From NCBI GenBank assembly GCA_964551015.1, contig CAZKBP010000001.1:310001-374000 (forward strand): a DNA stretch of 64,000 nt. Direction: 5' to 3'. The DNA comes from CAZKBP01 sp964551015. GTDB lineage: Bacteria; Bacteroidota; Bacteroidia; Cytophagales; Microscillaceae. The notes under the pieces are model-generated. The model did not search any database. It was not told the origin of the DNA and saw nothing but the letters and a program-made list of their open reading frames with translations. Shown piece by piece: positions 18,142 to 26,145 of this stretch (position 1 is the first letter of the stretch; each line of letters starts with the position of its first letter). A program made the position numbers and the translations under genes.

Positions 18142-19602
18142 ATGATCACCCGCTTTGCAAGATTCGGCTGCCGAATAATTTGCTTATTCACCTTGGGATT
18201 GGCCGCCTGTTTAGATTTACAAGAAACCCCTTTTATTCCTTTCGAGGCTAATTTTCACGCTCCTGCTAATGTTCGAATCGGGGAGCCGGTGCTACTATCT
18301 CCCGGTGAAACTACTGTGGGCGCCCAAGATCATCAGTGGTATATTCTGGAACTAGACACGCTCGTGCAAGCTCAACAACTGAATTTCAGCTTTGACTCGG
18401 TAGGGCGTTACACGATTCGTTTGATTAGCAGTGCCCAGAAAACGGTAGGACTAGTTCGAGATTCTAGTGAGCGAAAAATCTTGGTTTTACCAGTCACAGA
18501 TACTTTAAAACTCACTCAGGGCTTTGGAAAAACAGAAGAAGATGAGTCGCTGGAAGATGTTTTGGCCTTACCCAATGATCAAGGCCATGTCTTGTTAGGG
18601 CGTAAACAAGTCAATATTTTAGAAATTATCAAACTCAATAACCAAGGGCAAGAAGAGTGGCGTACCGAATTTTCTAACCTAGCCAAAGGTCGTATCCAAG
18701 GAAGAAATGTTATCTTGACTAGGCAAGGCGATCTTTTGATCGCGGGTAGTATCCAAGCGGGTGCGCAGGAGCAAGATGCTTTTTTGATACAGCTTAACAT
18801 TGAAGAAGCGCAGGGACGAGTGAGCATTCAATGGCAGCAAATTGTAAGCTCCATAGACAATGAATTTTACACCGCCGTGGTGGAAGTGACCGAGCAAAAT
18901 TGCTACTATGCTGTCGGTACGGTATCCAGTAGTGGACAGACCTCTATTTTGATAGATCGCTACTCCACGTTAGGAGAGCTTTTGAGTACACAAATCTTCA
19001 GAGACAACTGCCCCAGCTGTAGTAGTCAGCGTGCTTTTCTTTTGGAAGAAGGAGATGAACCTCGTTTGGTAGTAGCAGGGCAGGAGATAGATAATCCTGC
19101 CGTCTTTGAGTTTAGACTGGCTGAGGAGGGGGTTACTTTACAAAGTAAGACTGTTTTGACTCAGATACAAGGGCAAACTCGTCGGGTTTTGCCCCTATCT
19201 GATGGTAAATTTGCCTTGGTAGGAGCACTTAATTTTGGTACTCTCGATAGTACCCATGCCTTCATTGCCAAATTGGATGTGATTAGCCAGCAAGTGGTTC
19301 CCACATGGCTTAGTCGGCTTAATTTTTATCAGGAGCGTTTGGAAGATATTCAAGAGGATGCGAATGGGGATTTATGCGTAATCGGGACACATTTCAACCC
19401 ACTTTCGGGAGAAGATATTCTCTTCGCGCGCTTTGATACATTTTCTGGGGCACTCGAGTCGGCTCGATTGCTGGGCAGCCCCAATAATGAAGGAGCTACC
19501 CGCTTTTTCTCACGAGATGATGCTTGGGTGACTTTTGGCTATATCGAAAACAACAAATTTTTTGGTTTTCGCGACATCCAAATTGCCGAGATTAGCAAGT
19601 AG
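18142..19602 (+). CDS. Lipoprotein with PKD-like domain and beta-propeller-like repeats
   Basis: This encodes 486 residues. The leader ends in the lipobox LAAC with the acylated cysteine at residue 23. About 30-120 looks like a PKD/Ig-like domain (VRIGEPVLLSPGE, SVGRYTIRLIS). About 125-480 consists of strand-rich repeats of the type found in delta-60/SBBP propellers (GDLLIAGSI, YYAVGTVSSSG, GKFALVGALNFG, GDLCVIGTHF). No catalytic motif is visible. The gene is divergent from the giant T9SS cargo gene, with 161 bp between them, so the two may share regulation, but the function is unknown. A surface or periplasmic location follows from the lipobox. Confidence 0.8.
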   Translation: MITRFARFGCRIICLFTLGLAACLDLQETPFIPFEANFHAPANVRIGEPVLLSPGETTVGAQDHQWYILELDTLVQAQQLNFSFDSVGRYTIRLISSAQKTVGLVRDSSERKILVLPVTDTLKLTQGFGKTEEDESLEDVLALPNDQGHVLLGRKQVNILEIIKLNNQGQEEWRTEFSNLAKGRIQGRNVILTRQGDLLIAGSIQAGAQEQDAFLIQLNIEEAQGRVSIQWQQIVSSIDNEFYTAVVEVTEQNCYYAVGTVSSSGQTSILIDRYSTLGELLSTQIFRDNCPSCSSQRAFLLEEGDEPRLVVAGQEIDNPAVFEFRLAEEGVTLQSKTVLTQIQGQTRRVLPLSDGKFALVGALNFGTLDSTHAFIAKLDVISQQVVPTWLSRLNFYQERLEDIQEDANGDLCVIGTHFNPLSGEDILFARFDTFSGALESARLLGSPNNEGATRFFSRDDAWVTFGYIENNKFFGFRDIQIAEISK

Positions 19603-19910
19603 TTATTAAGATTTTTTGTTAAATATTTGTTAAAAAATGCTCGCTTGATACAAAGCTTAAGTGTAAGGCTTTGTCATTGCAAAATTTTGAAAATCAACAA
19701 CTTATTGAATTCTCACTCAGGCTTGCTCTGATCTCTGCTGATCCTATTGCCTACCCTTGCCCCCAACCTGCCATCTGGATACAATCATAAAAAATCTCTT
19801 AAAAAGCAGATTTCAACAAACAAGTTTTAAATTTGGATTATATATTTAAAAAAAGCTTAATATTCTGACATTCTTTCGCAAACCTATTATCATATAACAA
19901 GGAGGTAAAT
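19603..19910. other. 308-bp intergenic region upstream of tldD
   Basis: It holds a direct repeat of TTTGTTAAA at about 19617-19635, a weak hairpin (ACAAAGC at 19650-19656 with GCTTTGT at 19668-19674) and the tldD promoter and ribosome-site candidates listed separately. No gene is seen. Confidence 0.5.
19828..19906 (+). promoter_or_regulatory. -7 element and strong Shine-Dalgarno site of the tldD-like gene
   Basis: TAAATTTG (19828-19835) fully matches TAnnTTTG, though no TTG lies 20 bp upstream. AAGGAGGT (19899-19906) is a near-perfect Shine-Dalgarno sequence, rare in this window, 4 bp before a TTG start codon at 19911. It decides the start. Confidence 0.55.
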
Positions 19911-21557
19911 TTGAAAAGAAGAGATTTTATGCATTTAGCAGGTCTAGGTGCTGGAGCCATGATGATGCCTATTCCCCTAATGGGCAGACCTGTATCCTTA
20001 GAACGGATGCTTGATCCACGCCTAGATCAGGCGGCCAAAAAAGAGTTAGCAGACGTGGCCTTGAACACCGCCAAATCCAACGGCGCTTCTTATGCCGACG
20101 TGAGAATCGGACGTTATTTGAACCAATACGTAATTACCCGGGAGAAAAAAGTCCAAAATCTAGTCAACACCGAATCTTTCGGGGCAGGCGTCCGCGTGAT
20201 CGCCAATGGCACTTGGGGCTTTGCTTCTACACACAATGTAACCGAAGAAGGCATCGCCAAAGCAACCGAGCAGGCCGTGGCCATTGCCAAGGCTAATGCT
20301 AAATTCCAGAAAGAACCCGTCAAACTAGCACCTGTGAAAGCGCAGGGCGAAGTTAGTTGGAAAACCCCAATCAAGAAAAATGCGCTCGAAGTGCCTATTT
20401 CTGAAAAAGTAGAATTGCTGCTTGAAGCCAACGGAAAGGCCATGGAAAATGGGGCTGACTACATCAACAACTTCCTTTTCTTGGTGAATGAGCAAAAGTA
20501 TTTTGCTTCCACGGATGGCTCTTATATCGACCAAGATGTACATCGTACCTGGTCTACCTTTACGGTCACGGCCATAGATAAAAGTACGGGCAAATTCAAA
20601 TCCCGTCAAGGCTTAGGTGCTCCGATGGGTATGGGCTACGAATGGATGGAACCCCAAGCCGAAGATAAACTCGCAGGCCCCGAGGGAACCGGACTAACCC
20701 TCTACAAAAATTCTTATGACCTCGTAGAAGACGTAGTAGCTGGTGCCAAACAAGCCAAAGAAATGCTCAAGGCTAAGTCCGTAAAGCCCGGTAAGTATAC
20801 CATGGTACTCGAGCCGAATCACTTGGGCTTGACGATCCACGAGTCTGTAGGCCACCCCTTAGAGCTAGACCGCGTACTGGGTTACGAAGCTAATTATGCT
20901 GGAACCAGCTTTGCCACGCTTGATAAGTGGAAAAAAGGTGACTTCAACTACGGAAGTAAGCTGGTAAATTTGGTGGCCGACAAAACCCAACCTTATTCAC
21001 TCGGAGCAGTAGGGTATGATGATGAAGGTGTGCCTACCAAACGCTGGTATTTGGTCAAAGATGGTATTCTCGTGAATTACCAAGCCATTCGCGACCAGGC
21101 GCATATTATCAATGAAGATGAGTCCCATGGCTGTTGTTACGCGCAAAGCTGGGACGATGTACAATTCCAGCGGATGCCAAATGTTTCGCTAGAGCCAGGC
21201 AGTGAGCCTTACTCAGTCAATGACATGGTCAAAGATGTGGAAAAAGGGATTTATATTGCCGGAAGAGGCTCTTACTCCATTGACCAACAGCGTTACAATT
21301 TCCAATTTGGAGGTACAGTATTTTATGAAATAGAAAATGGCAAGATCGTCGGCATGCTCAACGATGTAGCCTATCAATCTAATACGCAAGAATTCTGGAA
21401 CTCCTGCGCTAAGATTTGTGATGAAAATGACTACCGTATGTTTGGTTCTTTCTTTGACGGAAAAGGCCAGCCCTCACAGTCCAGCGCGGTTTCACACGGA
21501 TGTTCCACCACTCGGTTTGATGATGTGAATGTAATTAACACCGCTCGCAAAATTTAA
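19911..21557 (+). CDS. tldD: TldD-like metallopeptidase with Tat-type signal
   Basis: The 548-residue protein starts at TTG, supported by the Shine-Dalgarno site. The first residues KRRDFMHLAGLGAGAMMM form a twin-arginine-type signal, so export in folded form is likely; E. coli TldD is cytoplasmic. The zinc-binding HExxxH motif is HESVGH at residues 310-315, which is the catalytic motif of TldD. TldD/TldE heterodimers degrade peptides and in other systems mature microcins and modified peptides. The gene for the non-catalytic partner follows 94 bp downstream with a hairpin between them. It opens a run of nine co-directional genes. The twin-arginine assignment rests on the RR-x-F pattern and the short hydrophobic stretch. 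Confidence 0.9.
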   Translation: MKRRDFMHLAGLGAGAMMMPIPLMGRPVSLERMLDPRLDQAAKKELADVALNTAKSNGASYADVRIGRYLNQYVITREKKVQNLVNTESFGAGVRVIANGTWGFASTHNVTEEGIAKATEQAVAIAKANAKFQKEPVKLAPVKAQGEVSWKTPIKKNALEVPISEKVELLLEANGKAMENGADYINNFLFLVNEQKYFASTDGSYIDQDVHRTWSTFTVTAIDKSTGKFKSRQGLGAPMGMGYEWMEPQAEDKLAGPEGTGLTLYKNSYDLVEDVVAGAKQAKEMLKAKSVKPGKYTMVLEPNHLGLTIHESVGHPLELDRVLGYEANYAGTSFATLDKWKKGDFNYGSKLVNLVADKTQPYSLGAVGYDDEGVPTKRWYLVKDGILVNYQAIRDQAHIINEDESHGCCYAQSWDDVQFQRMPNVSLEPGSEPYSVNDMVKDVEKGIYIAGRGSYSIDQQRYNFQFGGTVFYEIENGKIVGMLNDVAYQSNTQEFWNSCAKICDENDYRMFGSFFDGKGQPSQSSAVSHGCSTTRFDDVNVINTARKI

Positions 21558-21564
21558 AATGAAA

Positions 21565-21615
21565 AGGAAAATGAGCTAAGGCAGATTCAGTGGGATAATG
21601 AGTAGCTCTTTTCCT
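21565..21615 (+). terminator. Hairpin between the tldD-like and pmbA-like genes
   Basis: AGGAAAATGAGCTA (21565-21578) pairs with TAGCTCTTTTCCT (21603-21615), with one bulged base, followed by a short T-rich stretch. It may lower expression of the second gene or stabilise the upstream message; full termination is uncertain. Confidence 0.45.
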
Positions 21616-21651
21616 GTTTTCTAAACCGTTTATCCAAAAAAAGAAAAAAAC

Positions 21652-22968
21652 ATGTCCATATTAAGTAAAGAAGAAGCCAAGCGTATTCTGGAAAAAGCCC
21701 TCAGCTTTTCCGAGGCCGATGGCTGTGAAATTAGTCTAGGAGGTAGCAACAGTGGTAATGTTCGCTATGCTCGCAATACCATCACCACGAGTGGGGTGAG
21801 TTCCAACCTTTCTATGTCCGTGCAAAGTAATTATGGAAAAAAAGTAGGAACCGCTACCATCAATGAGCTAGATGAGGACTCGCTCCGCAAAGTAATCAAA
21901 CGCTCCGAAGAGATTGCCAAGCTTTCGCCCGAAAGTGAAGAGTTTATGGAGTTTTTGGAGCCGCAGCAATACGATCAATCCCAAACTTTTATCCAAAAAA
22001 CAGCCGATATCCAACCTGAATATCGAGCTCAGGTAGCAGCCGATAGTATTGAGCCAGCACAATCCAAAGACGTGACCGCGGCCGGCTTTTTTAACGATTC
22101 GGCTGGGTTCTCGACGCTCATGAATTCCAAAGGACTATTTGCCTATCAACAGAGTACAGGGATTGAATTCACGGTTACGGTGCGCTCTAATGATGGAACT
22201 GGCTCGGGTTGGGTCAGCCGAGATTACAATGATGTCAGCAAGTTCAACTCTGAGGAAGCCTCCCAAATTGCCATCGAGAAATGCTTGCAATCCCGCGACC
22301 CCAAGGCCATTGAGCCAGGTAAATATACGGTGATTCTAGAACCCGCCGCCGCTGCCGATTTATTAGGCAATATGCTCGGCAATATGGGAGCTCGCTCTGC
22401 CGACGAAGGCCGTAGCTTCTTGTCCAAAAAAGATGGAACCACGAAGCTGGGAGAGAAAATTGTAGACGAACGAATTACCATTTATTCTGACCCTTTGCAT
22501 CCTGAGATTCCTGCCTCCACCTGGACAGGGGATGGCCTGCCTCGCAAGAAAACCACCTGGATTGAAAATGGTGTAGTAAAAAACCTATTCTATGATCGCT
22601 ATTGGGCTGAGCAAAAAGGCGTTGAGCCAGTACCCGGACCAAGCAACGGAATCTTGAAAGGAGGAGATGCCAGTCTTGAAGATTTAATTAAAGATACCAA
22701 GAAAGGGGTACTCGTGACCCGCCTGTGGTACATCCGTACGGTTGACCCTCAGACCTTACTCTACACCGGTCTGACCCGCGACGGGACTTTCTACATCGAG
22801 AACGGTAAGATCAAATATCCGGTCAAAAACTTCCGTTTCAACGAAAGTCCAGTGATCATGCTCAATAACTTAGAGGCTCTCGGTCGGCCACAACGGATTG
22901 ATGGCAATTTGGTGCCGCCGATCAAAGTACGTGATTTTACCTTCACAAGCTTATCAGACGCAATTTAG
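21652..22968 (+). CDS. pmbA: PmbA/TldE-like partner of TldD
   Basis: The 438-residue protein is of the TldD/PmbA superfamily but has no signal sequence and no HExxxH motif; in its place the sequence reads LEPAAAADLLGNML (about 225-238), as expected for the non-catalytic TldE/PmbA subunit. The C-terminal half shares family features such as WIENGVVKNLFYDRYWA and GDASLEDLIKDTKKGVLVTRLWYIRTVD. In characterised systems this subunit forms the heterodimeric tunnel with TldD. The mismatch between a Tat signal on the first gene and none here raises the question of whether the two subunits meet in the same compartment, for example by co-export. Confidence in the family is high. Confidence 0.9.
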   Translation: MSILSKEEAKRILEKALSFSEADGCEISLGGSNSGNVRYARNTITTSGVSSNLSMSVQSNYGKKVGTATINELDEDSLRKVIKRSEEIAKLSPESEEFMEFLEPQQYDQSQTFIQKTADIQPEYRAQVAADSIEPAQSKDVTAAGFFNDSAGFSTLMNSKGLFAYQQSTGIEFTVTVRSNDGTGSGWVSRDYNDVSKFNSEEASQIAIEKCLQSRDPKAIEPGKYTVILEPAAAADLLGNMLGNMGARSADEGRSFLSKKDGTTKLGEKIVDERITIYSDPLHPEIPASTWTGDGLPRKKTTWIENGVVKNLFYDRYWAEQKGVEPVPGPSNGILKGGDASLEDLIKDTKKGVLVTRLWYIRTVDPQTLLYTGLTRDGTFYIENGKIKYPVKNFRFNESPVIMLNNLEALGRPQRIDGNLVPPIKVRDFTFTSLSDAI

Positions 22969-22983
22969 TCTCGTGTTACATCT

Positions 22984-23099
22984 GCAGGTTGCAAGTTGTA
23001 GATTTATCGAGGACACAACAGGACAAAGTGCAAGGAAACTATTTCTTGGGAAAGAATGTGTTCTATCTAGAATAAAATCGATCGATACTTGTAACCTGT
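22984..23099. repeat. Heptamer-built inverted repeat, copy 1
   Basis: The left arm is made of 7-bp units GCAGGTT, GCAAGTT, GTAGATT (22984-23004). The right arm holds TACTTGT and AACCTGT (23086-23099). CAGGTTGCAAGT (22985-22996) pairs with 23087-23098 over 12 bp with one G-U. It fills most of the gap between the pmbA-like and DUF4159 genes and belongs to the same style of element as 53906-54138. Confidence 0.6.
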
Positions 23100-23101
23100 G
23101 A

Positions 23102-23734
23102 ATGCAGCCCAAAGCCATGAATCAATTCTTTTTTACCCGTTTACAATACAATTCAGGAGATTGGAATACCGATCAGCGAATGCCATCTAATCTGATGAAT
23201 TCGCTGATTGAGTATACCACGATTCCCGTGGATACAAGAGAAAATGTCGTTCCCTTGGCCAGCGATCAGCTTTTTTCTTGCCCTTTTTGTTATTTGAGTG
23301 GGCATAAACTCGTGCAATTTAATCAAAGTGAACGCGAGCATTTTGAACAATATGTGCAGCAGGGAGGCTTTGTCTTCGTAGATGATTGCAACCACGACAT
23401 TGATGGCTTATTTGCGAAATCCTTTGAAACACAAATGAAGGCAATCTTCGGTGCAGAAGCACTTCGCAAAATCCCTAATCACCACGATTTATACAATTGT
23501 TTTTTTGAATTTGAAGAAGGGCCACCCACCACTGCCCAAGAACTCAACGGCTGGGGAGATGATATCGTGCACGATTACCTCAAAGCAATCGAGATCAACG
23601 GTAGAATTGCGGTGCTGTACAGCAATAAGGACTACGGCTGTGAATGGGACTATGACTTCAGAAACAAACGTTGGCTAGCCGAAGATAATACTAAATTTGG
23701 GGTAAATATCGTGACTTACGCCATGACAGCCTAA
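23102..23734 (+). CDS. DUF4159-domain protein
   Basis: The protein is 210 residues from ATG 23102, or 205 from ATG 23117. The opening FFFTRLQYNSGDWNTDQRMPSN is the typical start of DUF4159, and the middle GGFVFVDDCNH is the conserved centre of this ThuA/glutamine-amidotransferase-like fold; no catalytic cysteine nucleophile is apparent. DUF4159 genes recur next to MoxR, DUF58 and BatA-like genes in many bacteria. There is no signal peptide, so this version is probably cytoplasmic, whereas many relatives are exported. The gene directly follows a heptamer repeat element. Its role in the MoxR cluster is unknown. Confidence 0.85.
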   Translation: MQPKAMNQFFFTRLQYNSGDWNTDQRMPSNLMNSLIEYTTIPVDTRENVVPLASDQLFSCPFCYLSGHKLVQFNQSEREHFEQYVQQGGFVFVDDCNHDIDGLFAKSFETQMKAIFGAEALRKIPNHHDLYNCFFEFEEGPPTTAQELNGWGDDIVHDYLKAIEINGRIAVLYSNKDYGCEWDYDFRNKRWLAEDNTKFGVNIVTYAMTA

Positions 23735-23739
23735 GGGCA

Positions 23740-23798
23740 AGGAGCTAGCATCTAAAATATTTTATCTCCTGAATCCTAACGCTTAGCTCCCGAATTTT
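23740..23798. repeat. Heptamer-built inverted repeat, copy 2 (degenerate)
   Basis: Units AGGAGCT and AGCATCT (23740-23753) are followed by the palindrome AAAATATTTT, then ATCTCCT, GAATCCT, AACGCTT, AGCTCCC and GAATTTT (23764-23798). The units closely resemble those of the large copy at 53906-54138 and fold back on one another. Confidence 0.55.
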
Positions 23799-23832
23799 CC
23801 AAAAATAATTTTGTAAACGATTCATACAATCT

Positions 23833-24153
23833 ATGGGTATTATTGAAATAATGATTGAAATCCACTGGACAGAAAATAATCCAGAAAAAAAGCACTGGGC
23901 AGAAGCCAATCTGGGAAATTTGCTCAAGACCTATCATCTAGGATGGTGCGACCCAGAAGAAATTTTGGATGAGGATATAGGGATGAGTTGCTTCTTTTTT
24001 GTACGCAAAGATCGCCGCTACGAAGCCCGAGAATTACTCAACCGGGTGATGTCAGATGATATTCGTTACGTTGGCTATCAGATTATCTTGCACGATTACA
24101 AGGAATTTGAGCAAAACGACCAAGAAATCTTGAAAATCTACAAGAACCGCTAA
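23833..24153 (+). CDS. Small unknown protein in the MoxR cluster
   Basis: This encodes 106 residues; Met7 (MIEIHWTEN) is an alternative start. The product is acidic, soluble and without signal peptide or membrane segment. It alternates helices and strands (WAEANLGNLLKTYHLGW, then MSCFFFVRKDRRYEARELLNRVM and YVGYQIILHDY). I do not recognise a family. It lies between DUF4159 and MoxR, 34 bp before the latter, in the same direction, and its reading frame and composition fit a real gene. It may be a co-transcribed accessory protein. Confidence 0.6.
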   Translation: MGIIEIMIEIHWTENNPEKKHWAEANLGNLLKTYHLGWCDPEEILDEDIGMSCFFFVRKDRRYEARELLNRVMSDDIRYVGYQIILHDYKEFEQNDQEILKIYKNR

Positions 24154-24187
24154 ATACTGGAAAATTCAGAACTACAAAAAAAGAAAT

Positions 24188-25180
24188 TTGGAAACAACAC
24201 AGGCAGATATTCAGGCTTTGATTGCCAAACTGGATGCACTCAAACAGGAAATTCAAAAGAAAATTGTCGGCCAGACCGCAGCCATTGAGCAATTACTGAT
24301 TTCATTCATGGCCGGAGGGCATTCGCTCTTGGAAGGAGTGCCTGGCTTGGCCAAAACCTTGATGATTCGTACCCTGGCCGAAGCCATCGATTTGTCTTAC
24401 CGTCGCATTCAGTTTACGCCCGATTTGATGCCCACTGATATCACAGGTACGGAGGTGTTGGAAGAAGACAGCAGTTCGGGCAAACGCTTCTTCAAATTCA
24501 ATCCTGGACCTATTTTCGCCCATATCATTCTGGCCGACGAGATCAACCGAACCCCCCCCAAGACACAGGCGGCTCTTCTCGAGGCTATGCAAGAATTTGC
24601 CGTTACTTATGGGGGGAAGACGTATCCTCTGGAAAAGCCTTTTTTTCTGTTAGCTACCCAAAATCCCATTGAGCAAGCAGGGACTTTTCCCCTACCTGAG
24701 GCGCAATTAGATCGGTTTTTACTTTACATTCAAATTGATTACCCACGAGAAAAAGAGGAATTAGACATTCTACGCGCCACTACTGGTACACAGCACGCAC
24801 AAGTAAGCCCCGTCTTACAAGGAGAAGATATTATTCAATTGCAATCACTCGTAAGAGAGGTACATATTAGTGAGGATTTGCTGGCTTATGTCAATCAAAT
24901 TGTACGCGCCACCCGCCCTCAGAACGAAGTGCCTGATTTTGTCAAAACTTGGGTGCGCTGGGGAGCAGGCCCCAGAGCAGGGCAAGCGATTATTCTGACC
25001 GCCAAAGCAAGGGCATTACTCCAAGGAAGATTTGCCGTGCAGCCCGAAGATATTCAGACGATGGCTTATCCTGTGCTTCGGCACCGGGTGCTTATGAATT
25101 TTAAGGCAGAAGCCGAAAAAATTGATTCTGATCAGATCACCCAAAAATTACTTGCTCATCTCTCACTACCTAAGATTTGA
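24188..25180 (+). CDS. MoxR-family AAA+ ATPase
   Basis: The 330-residue protein starts at a TTG codon; no ATG precedes the conserved region. The family's Walker A variant GVPGLAKT is at residues 50-57, where alanine replaces the usual glycine as in most MoxR proteins. The Walker B segment IILADEIN is at 113-120, and sensor region LLATQNPIEQAGTFPLPEAQLDRF follows. MoxR ATPases act as chaperones that work with DUF58 and von Willebrand-type proteins encoded beside them, often in envelope stress or activation of metal enzymes. Here the DUF58, BatA-like and DUF4175-like genes follow directly, so it is probably the motor of that module. Confidence 0.93.
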   Translation: METTQADIQALIAKLDALKQEIQKKIVGQTAAIEQLLISFMAGGHSLLEGVPGLAKTLMIRTLAEAIDLSYRRIQFTPDLMPTDITGTEVLEEDSSSGKRFFKFNPGPIFAHIILADEINRTPPKTQAALLEAMQEFAVTYGGKTYPLEKPFFLLATQNPIEQAGTFPLPEAQLDRFLLYIQIDYPREKEELDILRATTGTQHAQVSPVLQGEDIIQLQSLVREVHISEDLLAYVNQIVRATRPQNEVPDFVKTWVRWGAGPRAGQAIILTAKARALLQGRFAVQPEDIQTMAYPVLRHRVLMNFKAEAEKIDSDQITQKLLAHLSLPKI

Positions 25181-25222
25181 GTAGCAAGCTAGGCTAAGTA
25201 TTCAGTTTTATCTCACATATTG

Positions 25223-26122
25223 ATGTCTACGGAAATTCAAAGTTTACTTCGTCCTGAAATTCTGAACTCGCTTTCAGGCTTGGAATTATTAAGCCGGATG
25301 GTGATTGGTGCTTATCTAAACGGGGCACATCAAAGCGCCCGAAGCGGGCAGGGGCAAGAGTTTCGTCAGTACCGAAGCTACCAACCGGGGGATGATCTGA
25401 GATTACTCGACTGGAAAATGTACGCCCGCTCTGACCGATATTATATCCGGGAAGCGGAGATAGAAAGCCACGTGATCGTGCGCTTTGTATTAGATGGCAG
25501 TGCCTCGATGCAGCACGAAGATCAGAATGGCATTCGCAAATTGGACTTTGCTCGTTTGGTCATCGCCTCTTTGGCTTATCTGGCCATAGAACAAGGAGAC
25601 AGCATTGGCCTGTACGCACTCAATCATCAAAAATTACAACAACTCCGACCACAAGCGCATCGCACACATTTCCAGCGATTTTTGTATGAGCTTTTGCAGG
25701 TAGAAGCCGTGGGCGTTTTTCCTGAACCACGAGAAAACTATCTACTAGAGAGCCAACGAGGAACGAAAGAAATGATTATTTTGCTGAGTGATCTCTACGA
25801 AAAAGAGCAGGAAATTCTAAACACACTCGAGTCTTGGTGTGTTCAACGTAATGAAGTACTGGCTTTTCATATCATGGCTGAAAATGAATTAAAGCTCAAC
25901 TATCCAGCACCACAAACGCTGGAAGATTGGGAAACTGGGCAAAAAATTCAGATAGACCCCAAACGAGCACGAACGGCCTATCAAAAAAGCTTGGACATGA
26001 ATTTGGAAAGAATCCAAAAGCAGATGCTTGATCTAGGCATTACTTACGAACTAATTGCCATGCACGAGCCGATTCATCAGGCACTACGCCAATTTTTACA
26101 GAGAAGAAAGTCTCTATTATAG
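25223..26122 (+). CDS. DUF58 (vWA-like) protein
   Basis: The ATG at 25223 gives 299 residues; a TTG directly before it is ignored. The DUF58 signature FRQYRSYQPGDDLRLLDWKMYARSD is at about 50-75, followed by a vWA-like domain with the MIDAS-like VLDGSASM (about 93-100) and a later LSDLYE strand. No transmembrane segment is seen, so the protein is cytoplasmic or peripheral. DUF58 proteins are the usual partners of MoxR ATPases and couple them to membrane Bat proteins. It is placed directly between MoxR and the BatA-like gene, which supports a shared complex. Confidence 0.9.
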   Translation: MSTEIQSLLRPEILNSLSGLELLSRMVIGAYLNGAHQSARSGQGQEFRQYRSYQPGDDLRLLDWKMYARSDRYYIREAEIESHVIVRFVLDGSASMQHEDQNGIRKLDFARLVIASLAYLAIEQGDSIGLYALNHQKLQQLRPQAHRTHFQRFLYELLQVEAVGVFPEPRENYLLESQRGTKEMIILLSDLYEKEQEILNTLESWCVQRNEVLAFHIMAENELKLNYPAPQTLEDWETGQKIQIDPKRARTAYQKSLDMNLERIQKQMLDLGITYELIAMHEPIHQALRQFLQRRKSLL

Positions 26123-26145
26123 CAAGTTACTGATAACAGATAAGC

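Noticed and set aside
26123..26145. AAGTTACTGATAACAGATAAG between DUF58 and the BatA-like gene resembles two 7-bp units
   Set aside because: Only two imperfect units and no second arm; not enough to call a heptamer element.
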